The notes under the pieces: model-generated
Told to the model about the DNA's origin: nothing
Database searches by the model: none
What the model saw: the letters and a program-made list of their open reading frames with translations, nothing else
In this document: piece after piece, positions 56,189-64,000 of the stretch
Layout of the letters: every line of letters starts with the position of its first letter
How positions within the stretch are numbered: position 1 is the stretch's first letter
Position numbers and translations under genes: made by a program
DNA from: Fuerstiella sp.
GTDB lineage: Bacteria; Planctomycetota; Planctomycetia; Planctomycetales; Planctomycetaceae
Assembly: GCA_029245955.1 (NCBI GenBank)
Contig: JAQWOH010000016.1
Span: 1 to 64,000 of the forward strand
Direction of reading: 5' to 3'
DNA length: 64,000 nt

Positions 56189-57130
56189 ATGACGGAAGAA
56201 CAGAAAGTTTCAGTTGTGCTTGGCCAGGCTCGCCGGCTGCTGCAAAAGAAGAGAACGGCCAACGCACTAATGGTGTTGACTGCACACCTGCAGGAGGAGC
56301 CAGGCGACCGAGATGCGCAGGAATTGCTGGCTGTCTGTCATTTTGTGTCAAAGCAGTATGAGGAAGCGTTGTCTGCATTTCAGGATTTGACACGACTGGA
56401 TCCCAACTACGCTCCCGGTTGGGTCAATCTGGGTGCCGTACAAAACCTCATGGGGGATCACCAGGTCGCTGCCAGGACACTGAGCAAGGCACTGAAGAAG
56501 GACAAGAAGAACGCGTCTGCCCACTACAATCTTGGCATCGCACAGAAGGCCCTGAAGATGAACTCCATGGCCATATCGTCATATCGTGAAGCGATCAAGC
56601 TTGCTCCTGACATGCCGGAACCGTACACCAATCTGGGGAACATGTACGTAGACATGAAAAGCCTGTCTCAGGCCGTGAAATGTCTGGAAGAGGGTCTCAG
56701 GAACTGTCCGAAGTCCGCCAAGCTTGCTGCTGTTCTTGCTCGGGCCAAGCAATTGAAAGAGGGCCGCCGCCTGAATGAGGCGCCTCTGGGGCGGTTGGTT
56801 AATGAGCAAGAGCTGGCAAATCGTCAGATACGAACCGACAAGCGTCACTTGACTCCCCTGCAAAGGAATGAGGAGCGTGATTCACTGCGTGATCTGACAA
56901 AAACGGCCAGACATTTCACCAAACCATTCGTCCCGCTTCTGGACCAGGCTCTGCGCCATCAGTTGCACATACTGCAACTGGCCGCCGCACAGGGCGACAC
57001 GCGAAACGAAGCGCCGTCGGCCTTTGCGAAGATGGCTGAGACAGTGCGCGAACTGGACCGCGTGCGTCAAGGAGCAGCCGAAGCAACCGAAGAGATGAAG
57101 ACACAACTGGCGAAAGCCGAAGTGGGGTAA
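56189..57130 (+). CDS. tetratricopeptide repeat protein
   Basis: 313 residues, no signal peptide. Several TPR units are visible in residues about 30-180: NALMVLTAHLQEEPGDRDAQ, YEEALSAFQDLTRLDPNYAP, VAARTLSKALKKDKKNASAH and MAISSYREAIKLAPDMPEPY; the last three have the canonical pattern of alternating small and aromatic residues. The C-terminal third is charged and helical, probably coiled coil. TPRs mediate protein contacts; the partner is unknown. Start is supported by GGAGCAGG upstream. Confidence 0.9.
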   Translation: MTEEQKVSVVLGQARRLLQKKRTANALMVLTAHLQEEPGDRDAQELLAVCHFVSKQYEEALSAFQDLTRLDPNYAPGWVNLGAVQNLMGDHQVAARTLSKALKKDKKNASAHYNLGIAQKALKMNSMAISSYREAIKLAPDMPEPYTNLGNMYVDMKSLSQAVKCLEEGLRNCPKSAKLAAVLARAKQLKEGRRLNEAPLGRLVNEQELANRQIRTDKRHLTPLQRNEERDSLRDLTKTARHFTKPFVPLLDQALRHQLHILQLAAAQGDTRNEAPSAFAKMAETVRELDRVRQGAAEATEEMKTQLAKAEVG

Positions 57131-57164
57131 GCGGACGGTTCGCTGGGCGGGCGTCCGTGCCAAT

Positions 57165-57779
57165 CTATCGACGCCGTCGGCTGAATCTAATCGTGCAGCC
57201 TCGAGCTCCTGTCCTGGTGACCTCCGGCAGTTTTCCGGCGATAGCGGCTTCGATGGCCAGATCAATGTAGGATACAGTGACCTTTCCGGCGTCGGTGCTG
57301 TCATCCATTGCCCCTCGGTAGATGAGCTTTCTTTCCTTGTTCAGGACATAGAATTCCGGCGTGTAAACGGCGCCATAGGCTCTGGCGACTGCATGGGATT
57401 CATCTCGAAGATACGAAAACTCGAACCGCTTCTTCGCAGCTCGTTCTTTCATCTTGTGCAGTTCATCCGCAGGATATGCATTGGAATTGATCGCCACCAC
57501 TCTGATGCCTGCTGCGGCGTTCGCGTATTTCTTGTGAAGAGCGATCAGTCTGTCTTCGTAGTCAATGGAGTACGGGCAGCTGTTGCTGGTGAAGACGACA
57601 ACCACGGCAGCGGCATCGTCCAGGTCTGTCAGGGAGTGTGCCTTACCGTCCGTGCCGGTCAGGTTTTTCCAGCCCGGAGCGACATCACCAATTTTCGGTG
57701 TCATCGGTGTTTTCTGAGCGACGGCATGCAGAGGCGACAGCAGGCAGTACGTGCCGACGAGAAATAACATCCTGAGCAT
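57165..57779 (-). CDS. secreted redoxin (AhpC/TSA-type thioredoxin-fold) protein
   Basis: 204 residues from the ATG at the complement of 57777-57779, which starts a signal peptide (MLFLVGTYCLLSPLHAVAQ); the longer frame overlaps the 3' end of cdsA in an unlikely leader. Thioredoxin-fold marks: IGDVAPGWKNLTGTDGKAHS, VVVFTSNSCPYSIDYEDR and AYGAVYTPEFYVLNKERKLI with the cis-Pro TP. The active site is CPYS, so the second cysteine of CxxC is absent; the protein may act like a one-Cys peroxidase or a non-redox variant. It ends in an Arg-rich tail. It lies 82 nt after cdsA. Confidence 0.85.
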   Translation of the reverse strand: MLRMLFLVGTYCLLSPLHAVAQKTPMTPKIGDVAPGWKNLTGTDGKAHSLTDLDDAAAVVVVFTSNSCPYSIDYEDRLIALHKKYANAAAGIRVVAINSNAYPADELHKMKERAAKKRFEFSYLRDESHAVARAYGAVYTPEFYVLNKERKLIYRGAMDDSTDAGKVTVSYIDLAIEAAIAGKLPEVTRTGARGCTIRFSRRRR

Positions 57780-57861
57780 TAGTATTACCTTAAACGGCCT
57801 GGTGATCCGGACCGACTCCGGTGCACGAATCACACAGCAGAAACTTTTTATTAGGGCAATT

Positions 57862-58758
57862 CTAACCGGCGGGGGGCCACAGCATCCACCACGCAAGTGC
57901 AAAGGGGCCCGCGAACAAAGGACTGTCGAGCAAATCGAGCAGTCCTCCAAACCCAGGCAACAACGTTGCCGAGTCCTTTTTTTCTGCGTCACGCTTTATG
58001 AGCGATTCGCACAGATCGCCAATCAAACCAACAAATCCCATTGTCACGCTGTACGCCAGCACACACTCCAGGCTGGCTGCCGCCGGAGCACTCTCAAAGA
58101 ATCGTCCCCCGAATGTCAGCCACAGCCAGCCCCCCAGGCAGCTGCCGACCAGGGCGCCGAATCCGCCCATCCATGTTTTCCCAGGACTCAGACGGGGGAT
58201 CAGTTTTCGCCGGCCCCACAGTCTTCCGAACGTGTAGGCCATAATGTCTCCGCTCTTGGCGGCGATAATCACAGAACCAATCGCAAAATACCCAATCGAC
58301 GCTTCCGGGAACCAGCGGAACTGAGCGATCACGGCCAGCAGTCCTCCGGCGTACAGCAGGCTGACTGCGTTCGCACCAAGCGACTCCATAGAACGGCCCG
58401 GTTTTCGAAACCGGACCGCCTCAAACAGCATGAGCAACACAAACCCACCAACGATCGCCGCAGCGACCCAGCCCAGAGAAATCAGCAGCGCCTGCTGAGG
58501 GGCGGCCTTTATGTCCATCCGCGAATGGGCCCACGCGGCAAAAATGGTCAGCACATTGCACAGAGCGGTCAGTTCGAAGCTCGGCTGCATCGCGCGAGTC
58601 TTCAGCAACCGGCTCATCTCAAAGGTACTGCGAATCGAAAGTAACAGGCAGAATACCAGCAACACCGGAGCGCCGGCACCTAACGTCGAATCCCACCAGA
58701 ACAGTACCAGCAGGCTGGGCACCAGGACTGCTGATATTCCTAACCTCCATCCAAGCAT
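57862..58758 (-). CDS. cdsA: phosphatidate cytidylyltransferase
   Basis: 298 residues with about eight transmembrane segments. The CdsA region is complete up to the signature ESLIKRDAEKKDSATLLPGF, followed by GGLLDLLDS. In the usual signature the end reads PGHGG...DR.D; here His is Phe and Arg is Leu, while KR, KD, PG, GG and the two Asp positions remain. It makes CDP-diacylglycerol in the membrane for phospholipid synthesis. It follows uppS at 27 nt, the common bacterial uppS-cdsA pair. Confidence 0.93.
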   Translation of the reverse strand: MLGWRLGISAVLVPSLLVLFWWDSTLGAGAPVLLVFCLLLSIRSTFEMSRLLKTRAMQPSFELTALCNVLTIFAAWAHSRMDIKAAPQQALLISLGWVAAAIVGGFVLLMLFEAVRFRKPGRSMESLGANAVSLLYAGGLLAVIAQFRWFPEASIGYFAIGSVIIAAKSGDIMAYTFGRLWGRRKLIPRLSPGKTWMGGFGALVGSCLGGWLWLTFGGRFFESAPAAASLECVLAYSVTMGFVGLIGDLCESLIKRDAEKKDSATLLPGFGGLLDLLDSPLFAGPFALAWWMLWPPAG

Positions 58759-58785
58759 AACCGCGTTTCCGTTTACAGAATTGTG

Positions 58786-59577
58786 CTAGGCACTGGCCGA
58801 GGATGGACCTTCCGTCGTTGTGTGAAGGCCTCCGAAACGACGGTCTCGAGCGGCAAATTCCTGTAACGCCGCGTGTAGATTCGATTCACGAAAGTCCGGC
58901 CAGCAACAGTCCGTGACCCAGAGTTCGGAATAACTGATCTGCCACAGCAAATAGTTGCTGATACGCATTTCACCGGCGGTACGGATCAGTAAATCCGGAT
59001 CAGGCATGCCGGATGTCATCAGATAGCTGGCCACTGTGTTTTCGGTAATTGTATCAGCGGAAAGGGTGCCCTGCTGAACCTTGCGTGCAATCTGCTGCAC
59101 AGCCTCCGTGATTTCCATTCGAGCTCCGTAATTGACGGCCAGACACAACATCATACCGTCGTTACCAGCAGCCGCGTCTTCCGTCAGCTTGATCTCTCTC
59201 TGTATCGCAGGATCAAGTTCCGCGGTCTTCCCGATCACGCGAAACTGCAGGCCCTGCTCACAGATCAAACGGCGTTCTTCCACCAGGTAGTGCCGCAGCA
59301 GCTTCATCAACAGGCTCAGTTCCAGCTTTGGTCGCTTCCAGTTTTCACTTGAGAAGCAATAGAGCGTCAACTGCTGCAGCCCAAGTCGAGAACATTCCTC
59401 AACGACGGTTCGCACAGACTTCACGCCACGTCGATGGCCTTCAATTCTGGGCAATCCGCGTTGCTGTGCCCAGCGACCATTGCCATCCATGATGATGGCG
59501 ATGTGCTGTGCAAGTCGCTCTCGAGACAACCCCAGTTCTTCGAGCTGTTCGTTCGTGTAAGCCGGTTCACGAGCCAA
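58786..59577 (-). CDS. uppS: isoprenyl (undecaprenyl) diphosphate synthase
   Basis: 263 residues. The cis-prenyltransferase start IAIIMDGNGRWAQQRGLPR has the catalytic Asp31; GHRRGVKSVRTVVEECSRLG, LTLYCFSSENWKRP, SGMPDPDLLIRTAGEMRISN and LWQISYSELWVTDCCWPDF follow, all family-conserved. It condenses isopentenyl units to make the C55 lipid carrier for cell-wall precursors, in the cytoplasm. First gene of uppS-cdsA. Confidence 0.96.
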   Translation of the reverse strand: MAREPAYTNEQLEELGLSRERLAQHIAIIMDGNGRWAQQRGLPRIEGHRRGVKSVRTVVEECSRLGLQQLTLYCFSSENWKRPKLELSLLMKLLRHYLVEERRLICEQGLQFRVIGKTAELDPAIQREIKLTEDAAAGNDGMMLCLAVNYGARMEITEAVQQIARKVQQGTLSADTITENTVASYLMTSGMPDPDLLIRTAGEMRISNYLLWQISYSELWVTDCCWPDFRESNLHAALQEFAARDRRFGGLHTTTEGPSSASA

Positions 59578-59747
59578 GAGAAAACTCCATATCCTTCACA
59601 GGTCGCCCAATCATACTGCGACAGTCTGTCTGAATCACGTCCCGTCCGGCCCGATTCAGACGTCGTTCGGGCATCCTCGCAGTAATGCGACATGGAGTTT
59701 TAGGCGAATGGTTCGCCGACAACAGTGTTGTTCGTCTTTTTTCTGCC

Positions 59748-61520
59748 TTACTCAACTTCAGCGGCGTAGACATGGATTTCGACGCGGCGGTTCTTGGCAT
59801 GGTTGCCGGGGTCATTGGGGTCGGCTGGAGTATCCCAGCCAGCACCATTTGCGTTGAACTGATTCGGATCCAGCTGAAACTTCTGTACCAGAGCCTCCTT
59901 CACGGAATTTGCCCGATTCCCTGACAGCTCTTTCACCAGACTGTCATCCGGCAGCAGCGATTTCATCGAGGCATCCGTGTGGCCTTCGATCACAACACGG
60001 GCGGCGCCAAACTGTCCGACGAGTTTGGAAATTTCTTCCAGGACAAAATCGACATTCGGGTCGTAGAGTTCTTCGACCTGAGTGCCGTCGCCCTGGGTTC
60101 TGGTCACTTTGTGGTCCAGGTCGTGTCGATTGGGCGGAAAGTGGATAATCACGGTGTTTGTCAGCACCTCGTCCGATTCCGCTCTGATTTCGCCCGTACT
60201 TTTGGGCGCGAACTGCACTTGATATTCATTCTTCTGCGACGCGTATGCCTCTTCCTGTCCAAGCTTCTGCAGAATGCTGAAGTCAACAACGTTATCGAAG
60301 GGAACCGGCTGATGGGTCACCGACCGGATCCGGCGATAGATGTAGTAAGCCTGATTCCAGACAGATTCGAAACGTGCCGGGTTGTTCTGATTCAGGAAAA
60401 AATCGCGGTTCTCGGCAAAGTTGGTTGAGTGAGCATCTGCCAGCATGCCAAGACACTCGTCCTTGGGAATCGCATACCCCTGCGCCATCCATTCGGCCAC
60501 TTTCTGCTGCTCGGCCTGGTTCGTGAGTGCTTCGACAGAACCGAAGATGCCCCGCACGAGTCCTTCAATCAGATCCGGGTTATCGCTGGCAAAGTCGGCG
60601 CGAGCATACCACACATCAGCAATCAGCTTGTTGGCTGTCAAAGTATTGACGAGCATGCGATTTCCCTCCTGTTCGGACAGCGTGTAGATGTCCGGCGCCC
60701 AGGAAACACAGGCCGCGATTTCCTTGTTTGCATTAAAGGCTGCGGCGGCTTCGAATGCGTCGTTGGTATAACGGAAGGTGACGTCTCCGGGTTGCAGGCC
60801 TCCGGCCACCAGCATGCTGAGAGCGAAATATTCAGATGGCGAGTTTTTGGCCAGAACAACTGTCTTGCCTTTCAGGTCTGCGACGGTCTTGATTTCGTTT
60901 CGCACAACGATGCCATCGCCACCGTTGGACCAGTCCACCTGCTGGAAAATTCGTGGCATGATGCGGCTGTCGCGGGGTGTGCCGGATTTATTAACAAATC
61001 CTTCCATGAACAGTGGCAACATATCTACTGTTGCCCACCCGATGTGGTAATCGCCCGCTGCGTAGGCATCTCGCATGACCACAGGGTCGTCAGCCAGGAT
61101 CAGATGGACCTTGAATTCCTTACCGTCGGGAGTCTGCCAGACTTTCTTCGGCTGAAATCCTTCGTTCGCGTGGATGATTGGTGCCCAGCCGGCCCACACG
61201 TTCAGTGCGAAGCGAACGGTATTGTCTTCCAGCGGCTTGTACGCAGCCGTGCCCTTGACCGCCGGCAACCGCTCTGACGGAACAAACGAATACTCTTTGA
61301 CTGTCGTGACCAGGTCATCGGAAGAAGCCGCTTCCGCTGTATTTGCTGCAATGTTCAGCATGCCCGGATCCAGAGTTGCCTCACCTCCATTTTCCCCGGG
61401 CGGCTCAGGAGCAGGCTGGTCACCAAAGAAACCAGCCTGCATGCCAGCAAAGTAAACCAGTCCTCCGATTACCACAAGAACCGCGAGATAGAATACGGCT
61501 GTTGGACGACCACCTGACAT
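59748..61520 (-). CDS. membrane-anchored substrate-binding protein fused to OmpA-type peptidoglycan-binding domain
   Basis: 590 residues from the ATG at the complement of 61518-61520, preceded by GGGAGC; the frame extends 17 codons further without support. One N-terminal transmembrane segment (AVFYLAVLVVIGGLVYFAG), a Pro/Gly/Glu-rich linker, then residues about 90-420 resembling ABC-transporter substrate-binding proteins of the NMT1/taurine type (FALNVWAGWAPIIHANEGF; AAGDYHIGWATVDML; DLKGKTVVLAKNSPSEYFAL). The C-terminal 150 residues are OmpA-like (VVIEGHTDASMKS; LSGNRANSVKEALVQKF; KNRRVEIHVY). It would link ligand binding to the cell wall. No ABC permease or ATPase gene is adjacent. Confidence 0.87.
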   Translation of the reverse strand: MSGGRPTAVFYLAVLVVIGGLVYFAGMQAGFFGDQPAPEPPGENGGEATLDPGMLNIAANTAEAASSDDLVTTVKEYSFVPSERLPAVKGTAAYKPLEDNTVRFALNVWAGWAPIIHANEGFQPKKVWQTPDGKEFKVHLILADDPVVMRDAYAAGDYHIGWATVDMLPLFMEGFVNKSGTPRDSRIMPRIFQQVDWSNGGDGIVVRNEIKTVADLKGKTVVLAKNSPSEYFALSMLVAGGLQPGDVTFRYTNDAFEAAAAFNANKEIAACVSWAPDIYTLSEQEGNRMLVNTLTANKLIADVWYARADFASDNPDLIEGLVRGIFGSVEALTNQAEQQKVAEWMAQGYAIPKDECLGMLADAHSTNFAENRDFFLNQNNPARFESVWNQAYYIYRRIRSVTHQPVPFDNVVDFSILQKLGQEEAYASQKNEYQVQFAPKSTGEIRAESDEVLTNTVIIHFPPNRHDLDHKVTRTQGDGTQVEELYDPNVDFVLEEISKLVGQFGAARVVIEGHTDASMKSLLPDDSLVKELSGNRANSVKEALVQKFQLDPNQFNANGAGWDTPADPNDPGNHAKNRRVEIHVYAAEVE

Positions 61521-61944
61521 CTGAAAAGCTCCCGTTCGTGTTGAATTCTGCTGACGTCTTAAGCGATGCACAGTGTTACAGCGGTAGGTGTCCGCATTAT
61601 TTACGGTACTTGTGTATGGTCCGAAACGTCAGAAATGTGAGTGTACTGTTCTGCACGGCAACCCTGAGATCATTCCAAAGCCCTCGACTGCCCACAGACA
61701 TAAGTATCCCGAAACGAGAGGATTCCGCAATCGGATCAGCGAAATTCTAGCGGGCTTCAGTGCCGTCCCTCAATTCATCCACCAGCGTATGGCCGGATTC
61801 AGCCCCATTTACATCTTCTGCACGTTGGCGCTTGTCAACCAAATCAGTTGTCTCAACAATGCCTGCCGCCAGACGGGTTCCTTTCGTCATAATCCCTTAC
61901 GTCCGGGAATCTGGTGCCAACATTGCTGCAAATTCAGTGAAAAT

Positions 61945-62373
61945 ATGTCAACGGCAAAGCGAAAGCAGAATCAGCACAAACGAACTCGCCAGGACCACGC
62001 GACGGAGCTGGCTGAGGACTATGTTGAGGCCATCGCTGCGATAATCGACCAGCACGGTCAGTGCAGAGCGGTTGACTTATCGCAACAATTCGAAGTCAGT
62101 CATGTTACGGTGAATCGTACCATCGGGCGACTTCAGCGAGACGGTCTGGTGACTTCACAACCGTACGCTCCGGTGGAGCTTACCGAGAAAGGCCGCCGTA
62201 TCGCACGCGATTCTCAGCGCCGCCACCAAACCGTGTATACGTTTCTGCTGATGCTGGGGGTCTCTGAACGCACTGCAACAATCGATACGGAGGGCATTGA
62301 ACACCACGTTAGCCCCGAAACCCTGTTACAAATGCAGGAATACATCGATGCCTGTCAGGCAGATGAAAAGTAA
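61945..62373 (+). CDS. mntR: MntR-like DtxR-family metal-dependent regulator
   Basis: 142 residues from the ATG at 61945; an upstream in-frame start at 61588 would add a non-coding-like leader. The winged helix region reads DYVEAIAAIIDQHGQCRAVD, LSQQFEVSHVTVNRTIGRLQ, RDGLVTSQPY; the metal-binding/dimerisation part has RRHQTVYTFLLMLGVSERTA and EGIEHHVSPETL, which track E. coli MntR closely (ERHQIVENFLLVLGVS, EGMEHHVSEETL). Likely a Mn2+-responsive repressor of manganese uptake. No mntH or other transporter gene is next to it in the window, so its targets lie elsewhere. Confidence 0.92.
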   Translation: MSTAKRKQNQHKRTRQDHATELAEDYVEAIAAIIDQHGQCRAVDLSQQFEVSHVTVNRTIGRLQRDGLVTSQPYAPVELTEKGRRIARDSQRRHQTVYTFLLMLGVSERTATIDTEGIEHHVSPETLLQMQEYIDACQADEK

Positions 62374-63199
62374 GATAAACTAAACACCGCATGTGGCCAA
62401 CGCATAAACGCTGGTAGATCCGCTCATGACAGTGATGCTGCGAACTGCTGGCTGTGGCCACTGTCCGGCACTTCCATTCGAGGCTCCGTCGCTCAACGTC
62501 TGTCTTGTTGCGGTGCGGTCGTTCTTCGAAGCCATGGCAACCACGGCTTCGAAGTCCCAAACGCCGGCCGTACCTGCAGCATGGGAACCCGGGCTGATGA
62601 TCCACAACACGTCATCGATGCTTTCAGTGATGAACGTGCCATTGTGGTGCTGTAGACGTGTACGGTTTGATGTGCTTTGATCACGGATCAGAAAGGCGAT
62701 TCCGGTGAAGACCCGATGCGGGGCACGTCTGCTGAAAATCCCTTAACCTGACACGGGCCACCGCCTCTTCTCGTGGGGTCCCCGAAGAGCTGCAGCGTGG
62801 GATTCCAAACGACCGGCAAGACCGCGCTGCTGTGCTGTCGCTGGCAAGAAAACACTGAGTGCGGTGACCGAACCGAAGATCTGCCCCACGCATTACACGG
62901 GCCTCCGACTGCTTGGCAGTGCGGCGGATTTCGCTTCCCTGGCCGCCAGCGGGCTGATTCTGCGACACCCCATCGCTGTCGACAATGCGCTGGTGCTTCA
63001 TTGGGATCCGTAAATATGAAATCCTCTTCAAACGTAACGCACCTCACACACAGTCGCCGATCTGTGACGGGTACACGCCGTAGATGGTTTTACAGACCGT
63101 GCACCGGGGCCTCGAACCGCTGCATCGCACCGCACATCAACGCCGTGCGGCAGACTCGAACCCTCTTGATTTTCACATGGACAGCCAAACAGAGAAATT
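62374..63199. other. 826-nt spacer, possibly with a gene remnant on the minus strand
   Basis: The minus strand from about 62746 to 62377 stays open and encodes coding-like sequence (NGTFITESIDDVLWIISPGS; WDFEAVVAMASKND; GQWPQPAVRSITV) without a start codon, so it may be the C-terminal end of a truncated gene. I do not recognise the family. The rest of the spacer shows nothing I can support. Confidence 0.3.
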
Positions 63200-64000
63200 A
63201 TGCGTCATTCCTCAGGCACACAGAACGTGACATCCGTGAACAACAAGGCAGGTTCGAAACAGGCGCCCAAAGCAGCAGGCTTGCAGTTCGGGCCGTTCCG
63301 TTGCGCCGCGCTGGTGGTTGCTGTGGTGCTGGGAATTGCAGTCCCGACCAACGTTCGGGCGGATCACGTCTCGTGGTTGGCCAACGTCGAATCGGCCCTG
63401 CGAACCGCAAACGACACGAACCGCCTGGTTCTTATGAAGTTTACAGCGGAATGGTGCGGCCCCTGCAAGAGATATGAACGTGAAACATTTGCCCGCCCTG
63501 CGGTCGCGAAGTATGTAAATCAGAACTTCGTGCCGGTCCTGGTTGACATCGACGAACGCAAAGAGCTGGCAAAGCAACTGAATGTCAGTCGCGTTCCCGC
63601 AGTGCTGATCGTCTCTCCGGAGATGATTATTCTGAGTCGTACCACAGGGTTTCAGTCAGAGCAGAAGTTGCTGCCAGGCCTGCAGAAGATTGTTGCCAGC
63701 TATGTCCGTTCAGGACCATCGTCTGCCAGCAGGACGGCTGCCGCTAAGGAAGAACCATCAACCCCGGCCCTCCCCGTTTCTCAGCAGGTTGTTTCTGCAG
63801 AGCCACAGACGGCCACGCCGGGAATTATGTCTGTTCCTCCCGTCGACAATGATGGCCCGGCGTTTGGGGGGCTGTGTCTGTCTGCGGTCCAGGAGACGCG
63901 AAGTCTGGTTGCCGGCAAGCCGACACACGCGTTGCGGTATCGTAATAAGGTGCTCCACTTCAGCAGTGTCCAACAGATGCAGTGTTTTCGCGAAGATCCC
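63200..64000 (+). CDS. thioredoxin-fold protein with C-terminal YHS-like domain (truncated by window end)
   Basis: 267 codons are in the window, open to the last base. The ATG at 63200 gives an N-terminal leader with a hydrophobic signal/anchor (CAALVVAVVLGIAVPTNVRA, ending about residue 54). The thioredoxin-like domain has WCGPC (Cys86, Cys89) in KFTAEWCGPCKRYERETFAR and the cis-Pro region VSRVPAVLIVSPE. After a Pro/Ser/Ala-rich linker a YHS-like segment begins (AFGGLCLSAVQETRSLVAGK; LRYRNKVLHFSSVQQMQCF). YHS domains are often metal-associated. Probably a periplasmic thiol protein. Confidence 0.85.
   Translation, partial: MRHSSGTQNVTSVNNKAGSKQAPKAAGLQFGPFRCAALVVAVVLGIAVPTNVRADHVSWLANVESALRTANDTNRLVLMKFTAEWCGPCKRYERETFARPAVAKYVNQNFVPVLVDIDERKELAKQLNVSRVPAVLIVSPEMIILSRTTGFQSEQKLLPGLQKIVASYVRSGPSSASRTAAAKEEPSTPALPVSQQVVSAEPQTATPGIMSVPPVDNDGPAFGGLCLSAVQETRSLVAGKPTHALRYRNKVLHFSSVQQMQCFREDP

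Noticed and set aside
61588..61944. Upstream in-frame extension of mntR
   Set aside because: The 119 extra codons have no similarity to MntR and contain no domain; ATG 61945 gives the usual MntR length.
62773..63477. 234-codon plus-strand open frame before the thioredoxin gene
   Set aside because: It overlaps the thioredoxin/YHS gene in another frame and has Arg/Cys-rich shadow composition; the 63200 frame has clear domains.

Overview
The window reads as chromosomal DNA of a planctomycete (phylum Planctomycetota), probably marine. The indicators are family content rather than any marker gene: two DUF1559 prepilin-type proteins, two DUF1552 plus planctomycete-type cytochrome c (DUF1587/1592/1588/1585) pairs, formylglycine sulfatases, DUF1080, PQQ-propeller and Gfo/Idh/MocA proteins, and long gene-poor spacers. 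Genus cannot be assigned. No rRNA, tRNA or CRISPR array was seen.

Layout. 1-813: truncated DUF1559 gene with a small lipoprotein upstream. 886-9454: a carbohydrate locus with a LacI-family repressor, divergent from a GPH-type sugar symporter, a large GH94-like putative phosphorylase and a secreted clan-A glycosidase; three near-identical 14-bp LacI-type operators lie in the divergent spacer. 10523-12142: an H-NOX (heme gas sensor) domain fused to a Ser/Thr kinase. 12552-17584: a CorA-like membrane protein, a small RMF/CrpP-like protein, a second DUF1559 gene plus small lipoprotein, a decayed IS3 element and long spacers. 17585-35991: a co-directional minus-strand block with two DUF1552/cytochrome pairs in opposite internal order, a sulfatase, a sialidase-like protein and a 2183-residue protein that joins sulfatase, sialidase, sialate O-acetylesterase and a second sulfatase. 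This block looks built for sulfated, O-acetylated, sialic-acid-like glycans.

36140-50061 is mixed: Tex, a nucleotidyltransferase-like protein, csrA behind a candidate sigma-54 promoter, a secreted S41 protease, a DUF1080-ThuA fusion, two divergent PQQ-propeller genes and acpS. 50246-64000: ddl, a Tat-type oxidoreductase, an HtrA / CitG-like / PTPS co-directional trio, a TPR protein, uppS-cdsA followed by a redoxin, a substrate-binding-protein/OmpA fusion, mntR, and a thioredoxin-YHS-like protein cut by the window end.

The strongest candidates for something little described are the four-enzyme fusion with its neighbourhood, the H-NOX kinase, and the substrate-binding/OmpA fusion. Functions are inferred from motifs read by eye; no database search was possible.
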